From Megalobrama amblycephala (Eukaryota; Chordata; Actinopteri; Cypriniformes; Xenocyprididae): a stretch of DNA of 64,000 bases. Location of the stretch: contig NC_063052.1 in the NCBI RefSeq assembly GCF_018812025.1, positions 12,419,501 through 12,483,500 of the forward strand, given 5' to 3'. This document shows, in pieces, positions 38,101 through 48,813 of this stretch. Position 1 is the first letter of the stretch; every line of letters starts with the position of its first letter. A program made the position numbers and the translations under genes. The notes under the pieces were generated by a model. That model saw only the letters and a list, made by a program, of their open reading frames with translations. It was not told where the DNA came from and made no database searches.

Positions 38101-41100
38101 GATGCGTCATGACATCCGAAAATTAAAGCCCTACAAAGATGAGCTTTAAGTTCTAAAGGATTGTCTTTCGGATGTCATGAAGCATCATCTTCATCGTCGC
38201 TGATCAAAAACCCAGATCAGAAATAATCAGGATTTTTGATCCTGATAATACAAATACTGCGGTCACATTAGCTGACTTGTCTCTGGGATGTCTCAATGAT
38301 TAATATACTAATTTGCCTGTATACTAGTCTAGTATACTGCTACTAAAAGTACTGAAACAACAAATATCTAGATAATCTAGTCAAGCTAATTGACTAGCCC
38401 ATTGGTGGACAACTGGTTGACCATCCTGACTAATGCTTAAAGTGCGGTCATTGTTATTTGGCGAATTTTTGCGTGAAATTTTGTGAGTGAAAGAATTTCC
38501 CCACACAGATTTCGCAATGGGTTCGTAAGCTTTGCACATGCCTACTTTAAACATGAGTGTAACTGAACATAGGAAATCACACAGCATTTAATGGCATTAG
38601 ACTTCATGCTCTTAAAGACAGGAACCCACCTCATGTTTAAATGATGAGTGCATACTCAAGTCTATGGATTTTACGAAGGCCTTCCACATGATTCATTCAT
38701 GCCTCCAATCAGGCACTCACAAACACCCCCCAAATGAGAGCTGAGCTTTGAGATCAAGAGTCTGCTGTGATATTAGAGCTCATTATAGCATCGTTTTAAA
38801 ACAAGCCCCAGGAGAACAGCCCCGAAAGAATAGGAAAGACTCACTGGCATTATTATGCAGGTCAACAAATAGTCAGTCCACCAAACAATTGTTCCTTTTT
38901 TGGATTACAAATTAATACAATGTTCAGCTGAACAGAGAAAGGTTTAACTTCATTATTTTAGCTTACATTCATCTATAGATAACCCACAGCTTCTCATGTT
39001 GCCCATCATGTAGGGCCCTATAATTTCTGTGATCACGGAATCGCGGACGGAATCCATTCATAAAAACGGAATTTACTATATAACGCGGAATGTCACGGAA
39101 TTTGTCAAATTTTTGATGAATGAATTAAAAGCAGGTCAGTACACGTAAATTAAATTGCGATATAGACTAGTGACTGTGAATATTAAACCACAAAAAGACT
39201 ATTTAAACATGAATCCTGCATGCCTGTGTGACTCTGAAATGAATGATGCGGAAGCGCCGTTTCATTTACCTCACACACAATCGCGCGGGCGCACGCTCAC
39301 TGAAGCACGTGCGACGCTCGCAGTGTTTTCGTCCTCTGTCGCCTCACTATATGAACGCACGAATTCATCTCCAGAGCTGCTCCGAAAGTCATTTCATCAG
39401 CATTTAACCGCTTCGTTTGAGAAAACTACCGTCATAAACACAGAGAAACTCAAAGCTTTAGGCAAACCATCAAAATAAAAGTTTGATTTAACTTGACAGA
39501 AACATATTACTGTTGTACAGTAGAATTTAGACAAATTAATTTAACAATAAATTATTAAAATATATTTTAAACAATTTCAGTGTTTCTTCCATGTTTTAAT
39601 TTTAACAGTAAAGCTCTGTTGTGCAACACATTGTTTGACAAAAAAAGTTTAATTTCATGATTAAAGGATAAATTAAATGGTATGCCTTCATTTGATTGCC
39701 AGAAAAATTTAAATACACAACAGAACTTCTGAAGAAATTAAAAAATATATTTTTATGATTTTTTTTTTAATTAATATTGTTGTTTTTAAGAATTCAATTA
39801 ATTAGACATGCTTTTTGATTGCTGAAAATTTAATTTAACCATTAAAATGGAGTCAAAATAAATAAAATGGAAAAAAACGGAATCCAGAAAAATAAAAACG
39901 GAAAAAACGGAATTTGGGAAAAAATAAAACGGATTTTATAGGGCCCTAATCATGATCATTTTGAATTTCCTCAGAAATGTCCTCACCTTGTAGCAACTTG
40001 CACTTCAACAAGTTCACAATTCATCACTTAATACTAGTGACAGACTGATATATTTATATCGGCCTATCACTAGTATTAGGTGGCGAATCATGTATATAAG
40101 CCAGGTTGATTAATCGATTAATGGGCCAGTTAGCTCCTGTTGGAAAAATGGATTTCAAATGAAATCACATACTCCATGGCGGGGTGGTCATGCATTAGCT
40201 TAGCAACCGGTATTGTGATTAATGGGAATGCTAACGAATAGCTTTCTTCAGGTATTTCAAACCTCCTTGGAGAGAACGCACCTTAAATGGCAGGCTGAGT
40301 GCGAGCGATGGATGGAGCACAATGTTCCCTGACCCCCATCTCTAAGGAGCTGTGAGGAGATATATGGAGTACACAATCTTCTCAAATTAAGTATCATATC
40401 AGATGCTTGAAGAACATCACAAGATGAGAACGAGAGAGGTGCATATCGTTTCGTGATACGATACGCCAACCTAGCTGCAACAAGGGAATGTGTGGGCTAT
40501 ACAGAGTAAACCGAAAACAGAGAATGAACAGAGATGGGATGAGAAGAACTGACCCCAGTCCCAGACACTGGGATGATTCCTCTTGCCGCCGACTGACTGA
40601 GGAACTAGGACAACGTGATGAAAGCAAAAAGCCCTTACAGAGGACCCAAATTGATGCAGATGTGTCATTCAAGTTCTCCAAGTACTGATGAACCACCAAA
40701 TTCAAAATGAACCTACAACAACTGACATTGATTCTATGATGTTTCTCCATCAAGTAAAAAGCTTGTACAAATAAAGCTTGCGGGTTTGGACAGTTTTTAA
40801 CACTAGATGCAATTTAGGTGATTACATGGAGTTTTATGTCAACTGTCCGACTTCTTGACAGATTTCCTTTTGCATTTCACTTCACATGTATTTTTTTTCT
40901 CATCATCTATCAATATATTTAGTTTCAACATAACCTGATACAAAATCTTGTGCTTTCTGATTTTTGTGAAATGATAATAACTGCATTTGAAATTATTTAC
41001 TCTGAAATCAGCAGGTACATCAGCAAGCGAGGGATGGCTTGATTGATTCAACAATTTTTTTGGTATTGATATTAAAAATCGATATATAATCACATCAAAT

Positions 41101-44100
41101 CAGTCATTTGAAAACTTTCTTGTGAGAAGTAATTTCAGCAATACTGCATCTCTCCTCTCAAAATCATGATATTGTACCATTTGGAATAAATATACTGGTA
41201 TTTTCCCAGTACCGCACAACCCTACTCGCACCTTTGTTTTGTTTGAGTGCCCACACTTGAAAAGTGAAGGGTGTGGTTAAGTAATCACTGTCATAAGGTC
41301 AATTAATATTCACATTGCCATAGATTAAGAGAGGAAAAGTAAAGGAAAATTTCAAAACAAGGACAAGGTATGAATTCACATTCTGAGGATGGATGGCATC
41401 GACTCAGGCCTCTAAGCATTTGAGGTCTATGATGGTTCAGGCAATGCCCCTACGTATTGAAATGAAAGAACTGGGCCACGCGTCGGGGGCTTTTTAAACA
41501 GAAATAGGATTCAGGTGTGCTTTTTGCGGGACCCTTTAATACACAAACATGCCTTCGCTACAGCTGTTTTCAAAAAGGGAAGTATGACTTCTACACTATT
41601 GTATTCAAACAACAATGCTTTCCTTTTGTACATGATTCCTGACGATTACAGGGAATGATACTGTCAAAGGTCGCAGTAGCCATGTGCTCTCGCATCAATG
41701 GTCAAACAGCTGTTATTAAACACATGGCATGATATAACCACATGTAAGCCCTTTTATTGACCATGTGGCTAGTAAGATGAAGCAGATGTGTTTTTAATGG
41801 GAATATTAACAAGTTAAAGGATTAGTTCACTTCAGAATTAAAATTTCCTGATAATTTACTCACTCCAATGTCATCCAAGATGTTTATGTCTTTCTTTCTT
41901 CAGTCGAAAAGAAATTAAGGCTTTTGATGAAAACATTCCAGGATTTTTCTCCATATAGTGGACTTCACTGGGGTTCAACGGGTTGAAGGTCCAAATTGCA
42001 GTTTCAGTGCAGCTTCAAAGAGCTCTACATGATCCCAGATGAGGAATAAGGGTTTTGACTAGTGAAACTATCTGTCATTTTCTTAAAAAAAGCTAAAAAT
42101 GTATATACTTTTTAACCACAAATGCTCGTCTTGCACTGCTCTGCGATGCGCCACGCATTACGTAATCACATTGGAAAGGTCACGCGTGATGTAGGCAGAA
42201 GTACCGAGCAAGTATTTACAAAGCAAATGTGCAAAGACTAAGTCAAACAGCCTTTACAAAAAAAGGTAAAGCAACGATGTCAGACGATTTTGAAGTTTTT
42301 CACCCTACCACGGTACTTCCGCCTACGTCATGCATGACCTTTCCAACGTGATTATGTAATGTGTGGCGCATCGAAGAGCAGTGCAAAATGAGCATTTGTG
42401 GTTAAAAAGTATAAATATAAAAGTATAAAAGTGTTCTTACAATTATGTGTATGTTAAATAAAGTAAAGTGGGACGATACTTAAATTAAATAAATTTGCTT
42501 GGTTCAAATTTCTAAAAATTTGGGTCACAGCTTAATGACCATGGGAAAATGTGGGTCCTACGGTGAAGCCAGAACCACTGCTTTAACCAATGCTAACTAA
42601 TCGACCTTATTGTAAAGTTACCAACAAAACTAATGTCAATAGTCGACTCCTTGAGCAATGACACAAATTTCTGCACATCCATTTTCTCTATTAGACATAT
42701 TTTACCCCTCACCCTCATTTTGGCCCTTATTCTGTCTTTTTTGCTTCTCGTCTGCCCTCTCTTCCTTTAACTATGTCCCTCATTTTCTGTCAGGATGATC
42801 CAGCATCAGCCTCTGCGATTTACTGTCGGAAGCTGTCTTGGCGTCTCTCTCTCTCTGCAGTTGAATAAGTAGGATCTTCTTGCGCTGTGCCAGGAGACAG
42901 AGGGGGCAGCGAGTGCACCATTCCTAACCCAGCGAATGTAGGTCAATACGACCTTTCCCTACCACACATGGAGACAGAGAGAAGAGCCGAACAAGAAACT
43001 GAAAAAAAGATGACAGGGAGAGGGAGAGAGATAGAGGCCGGATAAATCAAGGGGCCATGACACAACAGAGACATAGAAGGAGAAAAGGAGAAACAGAGAG
43101 AGAGCCTGAGGTGAACGGGCTGAGCACAGGGACGATCCAGCTGGGGTGGTAACAGTCAACGACAGAAAATGTAACTCCTCAATGCTAACCACATGACGTC
43201 TGAGTGTCAGAAAAATTCATCTAACGCTACAGAGAGAAAAAAGCAGCCACTGCCAGGGCTCCAAAATCTACCAGGGGGCCTATTAGCCAAGGACAAAGGC
43301 ACCATCAAAATCAACAGAACAGCAATTTAGCACACAATGCGAAGTTCAAAAAAAGTTAAACAGGAAAGAAAAAGAACATAAAACTATGACTTTAACAATA
43401 AGAGGTATTGTATGATTCTATGAATCTTTTGTGCAATGGAATGATTCCATGGATGGTAAAGGTTCTTTATGGATGCCAATAAAGAACCTTTATTTTAAGG
43501 ACATTAAAGGTGGGGTGACGTCATTTTTTTATTACATAAAAATATCTTCTTCAAACCCAGTTTAAAATAGGGCAACTATGATTTCCTCACTGTGGAGAAA
43601 ACAGACGGAATACAGTTATAAAAATGGAATTTACAGTATAATGTGGAATTTCACAGAATTTGGCATATTTTGGATAAATAAATCAAAAGAATGCACAAAA
43701 ATTCAAATGGGAAAAAATGGAATTCGGGAAAAAATGAAACAGATTTCACAGGGCTTTACTGACATGCTGTGATCACTTTAAGACACTAGATCAAGAAATC
43801 TGCATAAGAACATTTTCATGAACAAATCATGACTCATCCAATAATTTCCATACTAAAATTTATTCTAAATTCACAAAGAAGTGTAGCAACAACTGAAACC
43901 ACACATTTGCAAAAAAATACATACTCTGTGTGGCCTTGTAATCGTGGTGTTAAGATGAAATTTTATACAGATGTTGCATCTTAAAGACATTTCAGAGTAA
44001 AATAGGGTGCGTTATAGCTCAAGCTGCAAGGTTTCTCTGTAGCAACGCAGATGTTCATACATACAGCTAATGAGAGATCAATGTCTGTATTAAAGGTGTT

Positions 44101-46789
44101 TACTGGGTTTGAACTGGTTTTGAAGATGGTACACTTGGCTTTGTTTGAAGATCTTGCTTGCTCTCTTTCTGTCAATTTGCATTTCCATTTGGTTGCTCAA
44201 AAATGACACGCTGTACAGCTGTCAAAAACGTGCATTGGTCTACATTTCTTAATGAATTTCTAATAAATGAGGGTGGACTGCTGGGTTAAAAACAACCCAA
44301 GTTGAGTTGAAAATGGACAAACCCAGTGATTGGGTTGTTTTAACCCAATAAATGTTTGCCCAACCTGCTGGGTAGTTTATTTAACCCAACTATTGTTTAA
44401 AAATGTCTATATGGCTGGCTTAAAATGAACCCAAAATAGGTTGGAAATTAAAAATCAGACACATAGAGGCAATAATAATAATCAAAAGGTGAACATTTAT
44501 TAATAAGCAATGTATGTACTTGATGAGGAACACTCACATACTAGTCCCAACACAAAAACACCCAAGAGACGACAAACCTTAAGAACAACAAAAAGCCACA
44601 CATGAAGCCAAAAGAAAGAGTGGCAGAACAAATAACTACAGATATGAACCTAGTGAAAATTGTTAAGATCTGCTCAGAAAGAAGATCATTTCCAGCAGCC
44701 ATTACTCAGGTCTTCCTTGTCACATGATCCTTCAGAAATCATTTTAACATGCTGACTTGGTGCTCAAGACATTTCTTATTACGATCAATGTTGAAAACAT
44801 CATCATTGCTGTATCAGACACAGACAAGGAGATTCATTTCTATGGCACGTAGACGGATGATAAACACCGGGTCAAGGTGTTTAGTGAGTACAGGGGTGAG
44901 GAGGTGGAGTTAGAGAGAGTCTATGAGCTGATGCATGTTCAAACATGATGGTTCACTGATATGTGCAAAAACTGAATAATACAGGACTAACTTACACAGG
45001 CACAAACAACACAAATATCAAGATGCTGCAAAGTGGGTAATAATAGTGGCAAAACGCTTAAAACCAAAAGCCTCTTGAGAGGTTACTGAAACAACCAAAG
45101 TCTTCCGGCATGAAATCTGCAAGATACAGCACTTCCAATTGTGGTTTCACTACCTAACCCAAAACAAAACCGCTATGCTCGAATCTCAAGATGGTACTGT
45201 CATTTGTGTTGAAACTGATGCAACTTATCATAATACTTTAAAAACAACTAAATAAATCATTTAGATCATTGTCTAGTGTCTTTAAGACTTAAGGTTACCC
45301 AACAAGAAAAACTGTTATGACCAGTCTAAGCTTGTTTAAGTTGGTCTCCCAGCCTGGCCAAGCTGGTCAATCAGAATGACCAGCTAAAAAGTGTCCAGAA
45401 TCGGCTTGAAACCAGCTCAGGCTGGTTTAGGATGGTTGTATTCAGTAGGACAGGACTTTGTGACCTAGTCTTGGACTAAACATTTCCTGAATGCATTATG
45501 CAGAGGCATTAAAAAGAGTCTTGTGAATGATTAACCTGGGCTTGCAGATGAAAGTCCTGCTATTAGAATTATAAACAATAAGATATGCGTCATATTTGTG
45601 ATATATAAGCCTATACATCATCATCATCATCATCAGTTGGCTCAATTAAATCCCTGTTTATATACCACATTACATCTTCACTAACATAAAAGCAATCTAA
45701 TATTTGTTTAAAATGAATATGATATTTCATAATCAGGTAATTGTGTCATCAATCTTTCTGGAATAGCTTTGCTAACTTAGCAACCAAATGCTACACGAGT
45801 CAATCAGGCAACAGATTAACCCTGATTTTTAGCGAAATCTAACCAAAATACCCGCAATCGCGTCTGTTATTATCTTTAATGTGAATAACGACCTTATGAC
45901 TTTAAGTGCTGGGGTATTAAGCAGTCTTTCACCTCCTCAATCTATCACACAATGCTAGCTAGTTAGCAGGGAGTTGGAGTGCCACGCCAGGTCATTGTTT
46001 ACATTGCTGACTACCTTTGATTCTCAGATCCGTCTGATCGTTCATAAACTACTGATTGTATGACTAACTGATAGTCTTGTGTTTGAAAATAACGCCATTT
46101 TATTTGTCAGTTCAGTAATGGATCATTAAAAGTAGCATAAAGGGACTGACACTTTGAATTTACTTTATTTCTAATGGCTGCCTCCAAATCAAGATAATAT
46201 AGTATTGAGAATAACACTACAGATGATTCATGAGGGGTTAAAATCTGTGCATCTGGGAGTATAACTTAATTTATTTATTCATAAGGTGGCCTGCCTGCAC
46301 ACCACTCTCCAGCTAACCTTATATTTCAGCTCACAAGTAGCACCCAAATATATTTAACAAAAATATTTTACTTCCAAAACTGCTAAATCCACAGTAAGTG
46401 ATTGTGATTTCTGTAAATATGATATTAAAATCTAACCAATGGCCACCTATGGTTCGAGCTAACGGCACGACTAACTGATATTTCTCCAGCTAGGTCGTTA
46501 TAAACCACATTTCACTCTAACGCTGGTTGTCAAACCAACATTACAGAGATTTTTTTTTTTTTGCACAATGCATTTATATGGTACAAAAACGACTGCAAAT
46601 GTCCAGTGCGATCCAACCTCCCCACCCACCCTATGAACGGCAGTGCACGAACAATGTCCCGCAGCCGCGCGGTGGCTCGCGCCATTCAATCAGAGCAGCC
46701 TCGCGAGCTTCGGGCTTACCAGATTTGAAGAACGTCGCTATATCGGCCGCGTCCTTAGCCGCCTCCTCGGCCCCTTCCCCCGAGCTCAT
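26059..46789 (-). CDS. Minus-strand gene, first two coding exons (unrecognised)
   Basis: Two exons join in phase to give a protein N-terminus: exon 1 encodes MSSGEGAEEAAKDAADIATF and continues FKS, and exon 2 encodes CALSKCETKGDVSNQIT. The codon split across the junction (G plus AT) makes Asp. Start choice: the ATG at 46789 is the first in a GC-rich 5' region, with gcc immediately before it, and is followed by an Ala/Glu/Lys-rich stretch. The N-terminus has no signal peptide or membrane segment; the stretch is acidic, helix-forming and probably cytosolic. Intron 1 spans about 20.6 kb and is filled with transposon relics. Later exons were not found and must lie below 26059 or left of the window. 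I do not recognise the family, and 41 residues are too few to assign one. Confidence 0.65.
26838..27056. other. Intron 1, no element defined
   Basis: Only a short plus-strand open frame without domain content (26838-27059) is present; it is intronic to the minus-strand gene. Confidence 0.35.
27057..28437. mobile_element. hAT-like element split by a TTAA element
   Basis: The left part (27057-27214) begins taggggccattcggacagaa, and the right part (28188-28437) ends with gtgttctgtgtaaacgagcc. These are diverged inverted ends related to the element at 7602-7934. The 27215-28187 TTAA element sits between them, so it inserted into an older hAT-like copy. Confidence 0.45.
27215..28187. mobile_element. 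TTAA element with TTAAAGGTGCC ends, copy 2
   Basis: Starts TTAAAGGTGCCCTAGA (27215), ends GGCACCTTTAA (28187), 973 bp. It is collinear with copy 1 at 11479-12398. A short tandem palindrome (gactgttacgtaacagtcg, 27387-27405) is present here and absent from copy 1, and the octamer ATTTGCAT recurs at 27421. Confidence 0.75.
28640..28846 (-). repeat. Dispersed repeat, family with three copies in window
   Basis: Inverted relative to copies at 37437-37640 and 53388-53620. Shared features in the plus-oriented copies are tgaaacggaa, then gagtgaaatggcttctc, then gggaaaaaatgtagg and gacaggttgccccgccc. The short open frame through it is not a gene. Confidence 0.6.
28847..29760. other. AT-rich intron, no gene seen
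   Basis: Very AT-rich, particularly 29390-29760; no supported exon or repeat border. Confidence 0.4.
29761..30023. mobile_element. Foldback MITE, ends CACTTTACAATAAGG
   Basis: The left end cactttacaataaggaacat (29761) is inverted at aatgaaccttattgtaaagtg (30023). The interior is full of the word ttaacta/tagttaa and is itself semi-palindromic. A fragment of the same family (gaccttattgtaaagtt) lies at 42604. Confidence 0.75.
30024..31338. other. Intron, no gene supported
   Basis: No exon recognised. An inverted, decayed copy of the 'agaatgatttctg' repeat is present at about 31165-31290 (gaaatcattctaatatcatg). Confidence 0.4.
31339..31753. mobile_element. hAT-like element, ends TAGGGATGCA
   Basis: It runs from tagggatgcaacaatatg at 31339 to atatcgtgcattccta at 31753, with flanks AATTTAAT (31331-31338) and AATTGAAT (31754-31761), an 8-bp duplication with one mismatch. 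The sub-terminal words ggccgataccgata and tatcggccgataccgata are inverted. Non-coding 415-bp derivative. Confidence 0.8.
31754..34111. other. Intron 1; longest open frame is unsupported
   Basis: A 123-codon plus frame (32210-32581) has no recognisable domain, lies antisense in an intron and shows no splice or promoter context. It contains the word ggttcaaatcc (32421), which equals a tRNA B-box, but no A-box or cloverleaf was found. Two 37-bp direct repeats (33320-33356 and 34070-34106) bracket 713 bp; see findings. Confidence 0.4.
34112..35476. mobile_element. TTAA foldback element, family 2, interrupted
   Basis: The left arm (cttctgaagcgaagtgaagc at 34132 to gaccgcctttcttattcaac) pairs with the right-arm sequence from about 35090 to 35250, and the element ends gtgaactaatcctttaa at 35476. 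A complete family-1 element (34249-35040) is inserted at a TTAA in the loop. The arms carry poly-A/T runs (34164-34184, 35200-35215). Confidence 0.75.
34249..35040. mobile_element. TTAA foldback element, family 1, nested full copy
   Basis: TTAAAGGGTTAGTTCACCC (34249) to the inverted end finishing CCCTTTAA (35040), 792 bp. The central palindrome (cgatttcaaaacactgcttc / gcagtgttttgaaatcagcc) is present. The position inside family 2 gives the insertion order. Confidence 0.85.
35477..36275. other. Intron, no gene seen
   Basis: No splice-consistent open frame and no repeat border recognised. Confidence 0.4.
36276..36930. mobile_element. Foldback element, ends GTGCATTTACATGCAC
   Basis: The word gtgcatttacatgcac (36278) is itself palindromic and is inverted at ggcatgcatgtaaatgtgcat (36907-36927). 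Between the ends are the related inverted words gtaaatgctttaacc and ggttattggtttgcatgtaa. Non-coding. Confidence 0.6.
37380..37660 (+). repeat. Dispersed repeat, three-copy family
   Basis: Same family as 28640-28846 (inverted) and 53388-53620. A TTAA-led start (ttaaagctgcagtttgtcat at 36943) a few hundred bases upstream may be the left end of the full element. The 166-codon minus-strand frame across it (37376-37876) is repeat-derived. Confidence 0.55.
37661..39004. other. Intron with one hairpin
   Basis: Contains a GA-rich tract (37925-37965), an imperfect hairpin (38091-38121 with 38166-38196) and the repeat word gcggtcacattagc at 38260. No exon supported. Confidence 0.4.
38091..38196. repeat. 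Hairpin, 31-bp arms
   Basis: The left arm cgaggaaggtgatgcgtcat (continuing gacatccgaaa) pairs with tttcggatgtcatgaagcat (continuing catcttcatcg), 28 of 31 positions, with a 44-bp loop. It could be a transposon relic. It is longer-armed than a typical pre-miRNA but similar in total size; no known miRNA seed was recognised. Confidence 0.6.
39011..39948. mobile_element. hAT-like element TAGGGCCCTATA, full copy
   Basis: The terminal inverted repeats tagggccctataa (39011) and ttatagggccctaa (to 39948) are flanked by atcatg on both sides (39005-39010 and 39949-39954), a partial match to an 8-bp duplication. The interior holds a CpG-rich block (39245-39370) with a 107-codon plus frame (39155-39478) that lacks transposase motifs. 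The copy at 24022 lacks this block. Confidence 0.75.
39949..41813. other. Intron, fragmentary repeats
   Basis: Overlapping open frames on both strands around 40257-40753 have no domain content. Short words typical of hAT ends occur (tatcgtttcgtgatacgata at 40446; accgcacaaccctac at 41213), but complete elements could not be delimited. Confidence 0.4.
41814..42430. mobile_element. TTAA foldback element, family 3, 3'-truncated
   Basis: It starts TTAAAGGATTAGTTCACTT (41814) and follows the same arm as the full copy at 47573-48434 (catgatcccagatgaggaat, gaaaacattccaggattttt). Its centre is a hairpin, tgcgatgcgccacgcattac / gtaatgtgtggcgcatcga. The outer right arm is missing after about 42430. 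Confidence 0.75.
42431..44261. other. Intron, no exon supported
   Basis: A (CT)n acceptor-like tract at 42847-42862 (plus strand) and GA-rich sequence at 42960-43105 are simple-sequence features. A decayed third copy of the TAGGGCCC family lies at about 43580-43760 (gaatttcacagaatttggc, acagggcttta). Confidence 0.4.
44262..44450. repeat. GGGTTAAA/TTTAACCC-rich repeat
   Basis: The words gctgggttaaaaacaaccca, attgggttgttttaaccca, gctgggtagtttatttaaccc and tgaacccaaaataggttgg alternate in opposite orientations. This is a well-known type of interspersed repeat in cyprinids; the family name is not assigned. Confidence 0.65.
45310..45435. repeat. CCAGCYTGGYC-type minisatellite
   Basis: Degenerate copies of a unit of about 20-30 bp, built on gaccag / agctggt / ccagcctggcc words, repeat across the interval. 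It resembles the dispersed 'accagctaagaccagc' fish repeat. Confidence 0.6.
45436..46719. other. Proximal intron 1 of the minus-strand gene
   Basis: No additional exon. A short (CAT)n lies at 45616-45634. A T-run (46550-46561) and CpG-rich sequence toward 46700 mark the edge of the promoter CpG island. Confidence 0.4.
46720..46789 (-). CDS. Coding exon 1 of the minus-strand gene
   Basis: 70 bp from the ATG to the donor: ...AAATCTG followed by gtaagcccg, a strong donor. It encodes MSSGEGAEEAAKDAADIATF then FKS plus one base. The third-position GC content is very high, as expected for an exon in a CpG island, in contrast to the AT-rich intron. Confidence 0.75.
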
Positions 46790-47060
46790 GGCTGTGGCGA
46801 AAAACACAAAAAAAACTAATATCCAAATCTAAAGTTGCTCTTTATTTCCCCCACAGGCAGAAGGATTTAAAAGATGTCCGCCCCTGTGTCTGAGGAATGA
46901 TCTGACACGGACGGAAAAAGGATCACTTCTGAGTGCTGGGGAACATCACAAAACCTCCTCCATCTTGGATAACACAAATTAATAGCGCCGGCCGGCGGCT
47001 CTCCCAAGCGTAGCTGAGACGGAGAGTCAGGGAAGACGGCAGGGGGCGGGAGTTTGCTTC
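46790..47060 (-). promoter_or_regulatory. 5' UTR and CpG-rich promoter of the minus-strand gene
   Basis: On the minus strand the region has a GC-box (ctcccgccccctg type, complement at 47040-47050), CpG-rich sequence around 46985-47030 and a YY1-like word CAAGATGGAGGAGG (complement at 46956-46970) in sense orientation, as commonly seen just downstream of housekeeping start sites. No TATA box is visible. Transcription probably begins near 46980-47010. Confidence 0.5.
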
Positions 47061-47179
47061 AGAAAAGCAGCCTTTCCCTTTCCACTGACCTTAACTGGGT
47101 CCTCAGGGGTCCCATAATGATTTTTTCTGGGGAATATGATGGAATTTGAAATTTTCCTGGTCACTCTTCATGAATCATG

Positions 47180-47576
47180 AATCATATATTCATTAGAAAG
47201 GTGTTTTGATTTACAAAAATGTCTTAATTCTCTCTCAAACCTAAAATGAAAATTTCAAAACACTGCTTCGGAGCTTTACGAATCGAATCAGTGACTCGGA
47301 TCTCCTATCAAACGGCTAAACTGCTGAAATCACGTGACTTTGGCGATCCGAGTCACTAATTCGATTCGTAAAGCTCCGAAGCAGTGTTTTGAAATCGGCC
47401 CATCACTATATTGTTGAAAAGTCGTTATTTTATTTATTTATTTTTTGGCGCACAAGGAGTATTCTCGTCGCTTTATAATAGCCTATTAAGGTGGAACCAC
47501 TGAACTGTTTTAAATATGTTTTTAGTACCTTTATGGATCTTGAGAGAGGAAGCGTCATCGTGAACTAACCCTTTAA
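47180..47576. mobile_element. TTAA foldback element, family 1, degraded copy
   Basis: The central palindrome (atttcaaaacactgcttcgg at 47243 / ccgaagcagtgttttgaaat at 47376) is well preserved. The right arm is shortened and ends cgtgaactaaccctttaa at 47576, where it abuts the next foldback element by a shared TTAA. Confidence 0.7.
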
Positions 47577-48434
47577 AGGATTAGTTCACTTTCAAATTAA
47601 AATTTCCTGATAATTTACTCACCCCCATGTCATCCAATATGTTCATGTCTTTCTTTCTTCAGTTGCAAAGAAATTAAGGTTTTTGATGAAAACATTCCAG
47701 GATTTTTCTCCATATAGTGGACTGCAATGGCCTCTAAACGGTTGAAGGTCAAAATTAGTTTCAGTGCAGCTTCAAAGCATTCTACACGATCCCAGATGAG
47801 AAATAAGGGTCGTATCTAGAGAAACCATTGCTCATTTTCTAAAAAAAAAATTAAAAATTATATACATCTCATCTTGAACTAGCTCTCTTCTTCTTCTTCT
47901 CTATTAGAATTACAGCAGTGTAGACACTGCTAAGTGTATTACTGCCCTCCACAGGTCAAAGTTTGAACTAATTGTTATATACTTGCACTAGCATATTGTA
48001 TATGACAATTTAGTTCAAACTTTGACCTGTGGAGGGCAGTAATACACTTAGCAGTGTCTACACTGCTGGAATTCAAATAGAGAAGAAGAAGAAGAAGAAG
48101 AAGAAGAAGAGAGTTAGTTCAAGATGAGCATTTATGGTTAAAATGTATAAAAAATTTATTTTTTGTTTTAGAAAATGAGTGATGGTTTCTCTAGATAAGA
48201 CCCTTATTCCTGGGATCGTGTAGAACACTTTGAAGCTGCACTGAAACTGTAATTTTGACCTTCAACCGTTTGGAGTCCATTGAAGTCCACTATAAGGAGA
48301 ATAATCCTGGAATGTTTTCCTCAAAAACCTTAATTTCTTTTCGACTGAAGAAAGAAAGACATGAACATCTTGGATGACATGGGCGTGAGTAAATTATCAG
48401 GAAATTTTAATTTGAAAGTGAACTAATCCTTTAA
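47573..48434. mobile_element. TTAA foldback element, family 3, full length
   Basis: TTAAAGGATTAGTTCACTTT (47573) to gaaagtgaactaatcctttaa (48434). The two halves are inverse copies nearly along their whole length. The centre contains ctccacaggtcaaagtttga and its inverse, and matching CTT (47886-47900) and GAA (48080-48110) microsatellites on the two arms, so the whole 862 bp can fold back on itself. Confidence 0.9.
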
Positions 48435-48813
48435 ACACCCAAAATGAATAAACACTCAAATTGTACCCTCATATTCTCTTCAGGTCATTTCTGGCTCATT
48501 TTCAATAAAGGCACATTGTAATTTTCTCCTATATATATCCTACATGGCAACAAAAACCAGTTTAGTAGGCTACTTTCCTAAATGCCTGTTTCTAAATACC
48601 AAATTGTTTTGCATAAGTGAGGGTGAATGAATTATTACAGATGTGAAACGTCACAATGGGCATTTATTTGTGAAGCACATAATTTGTTTATTTGTGAACT
48701 ACAAGTGTGTGAACCAATAACTTGTTATGACATGTGACATATAGTGAAATGCCAAAAGCAATTATGCAGGAATTTTTTTTTTTTTTTTTGCAAAAGTTGT
48801 CTCCCAAAGTTCT

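Noticed and set aside
46527..46832. 101-codon plus-strand frame over the CpG-rich region
   Set aside because: It is antisense to exon 1 of the minus-strand gene, whose ATG and splice donor are convincing.
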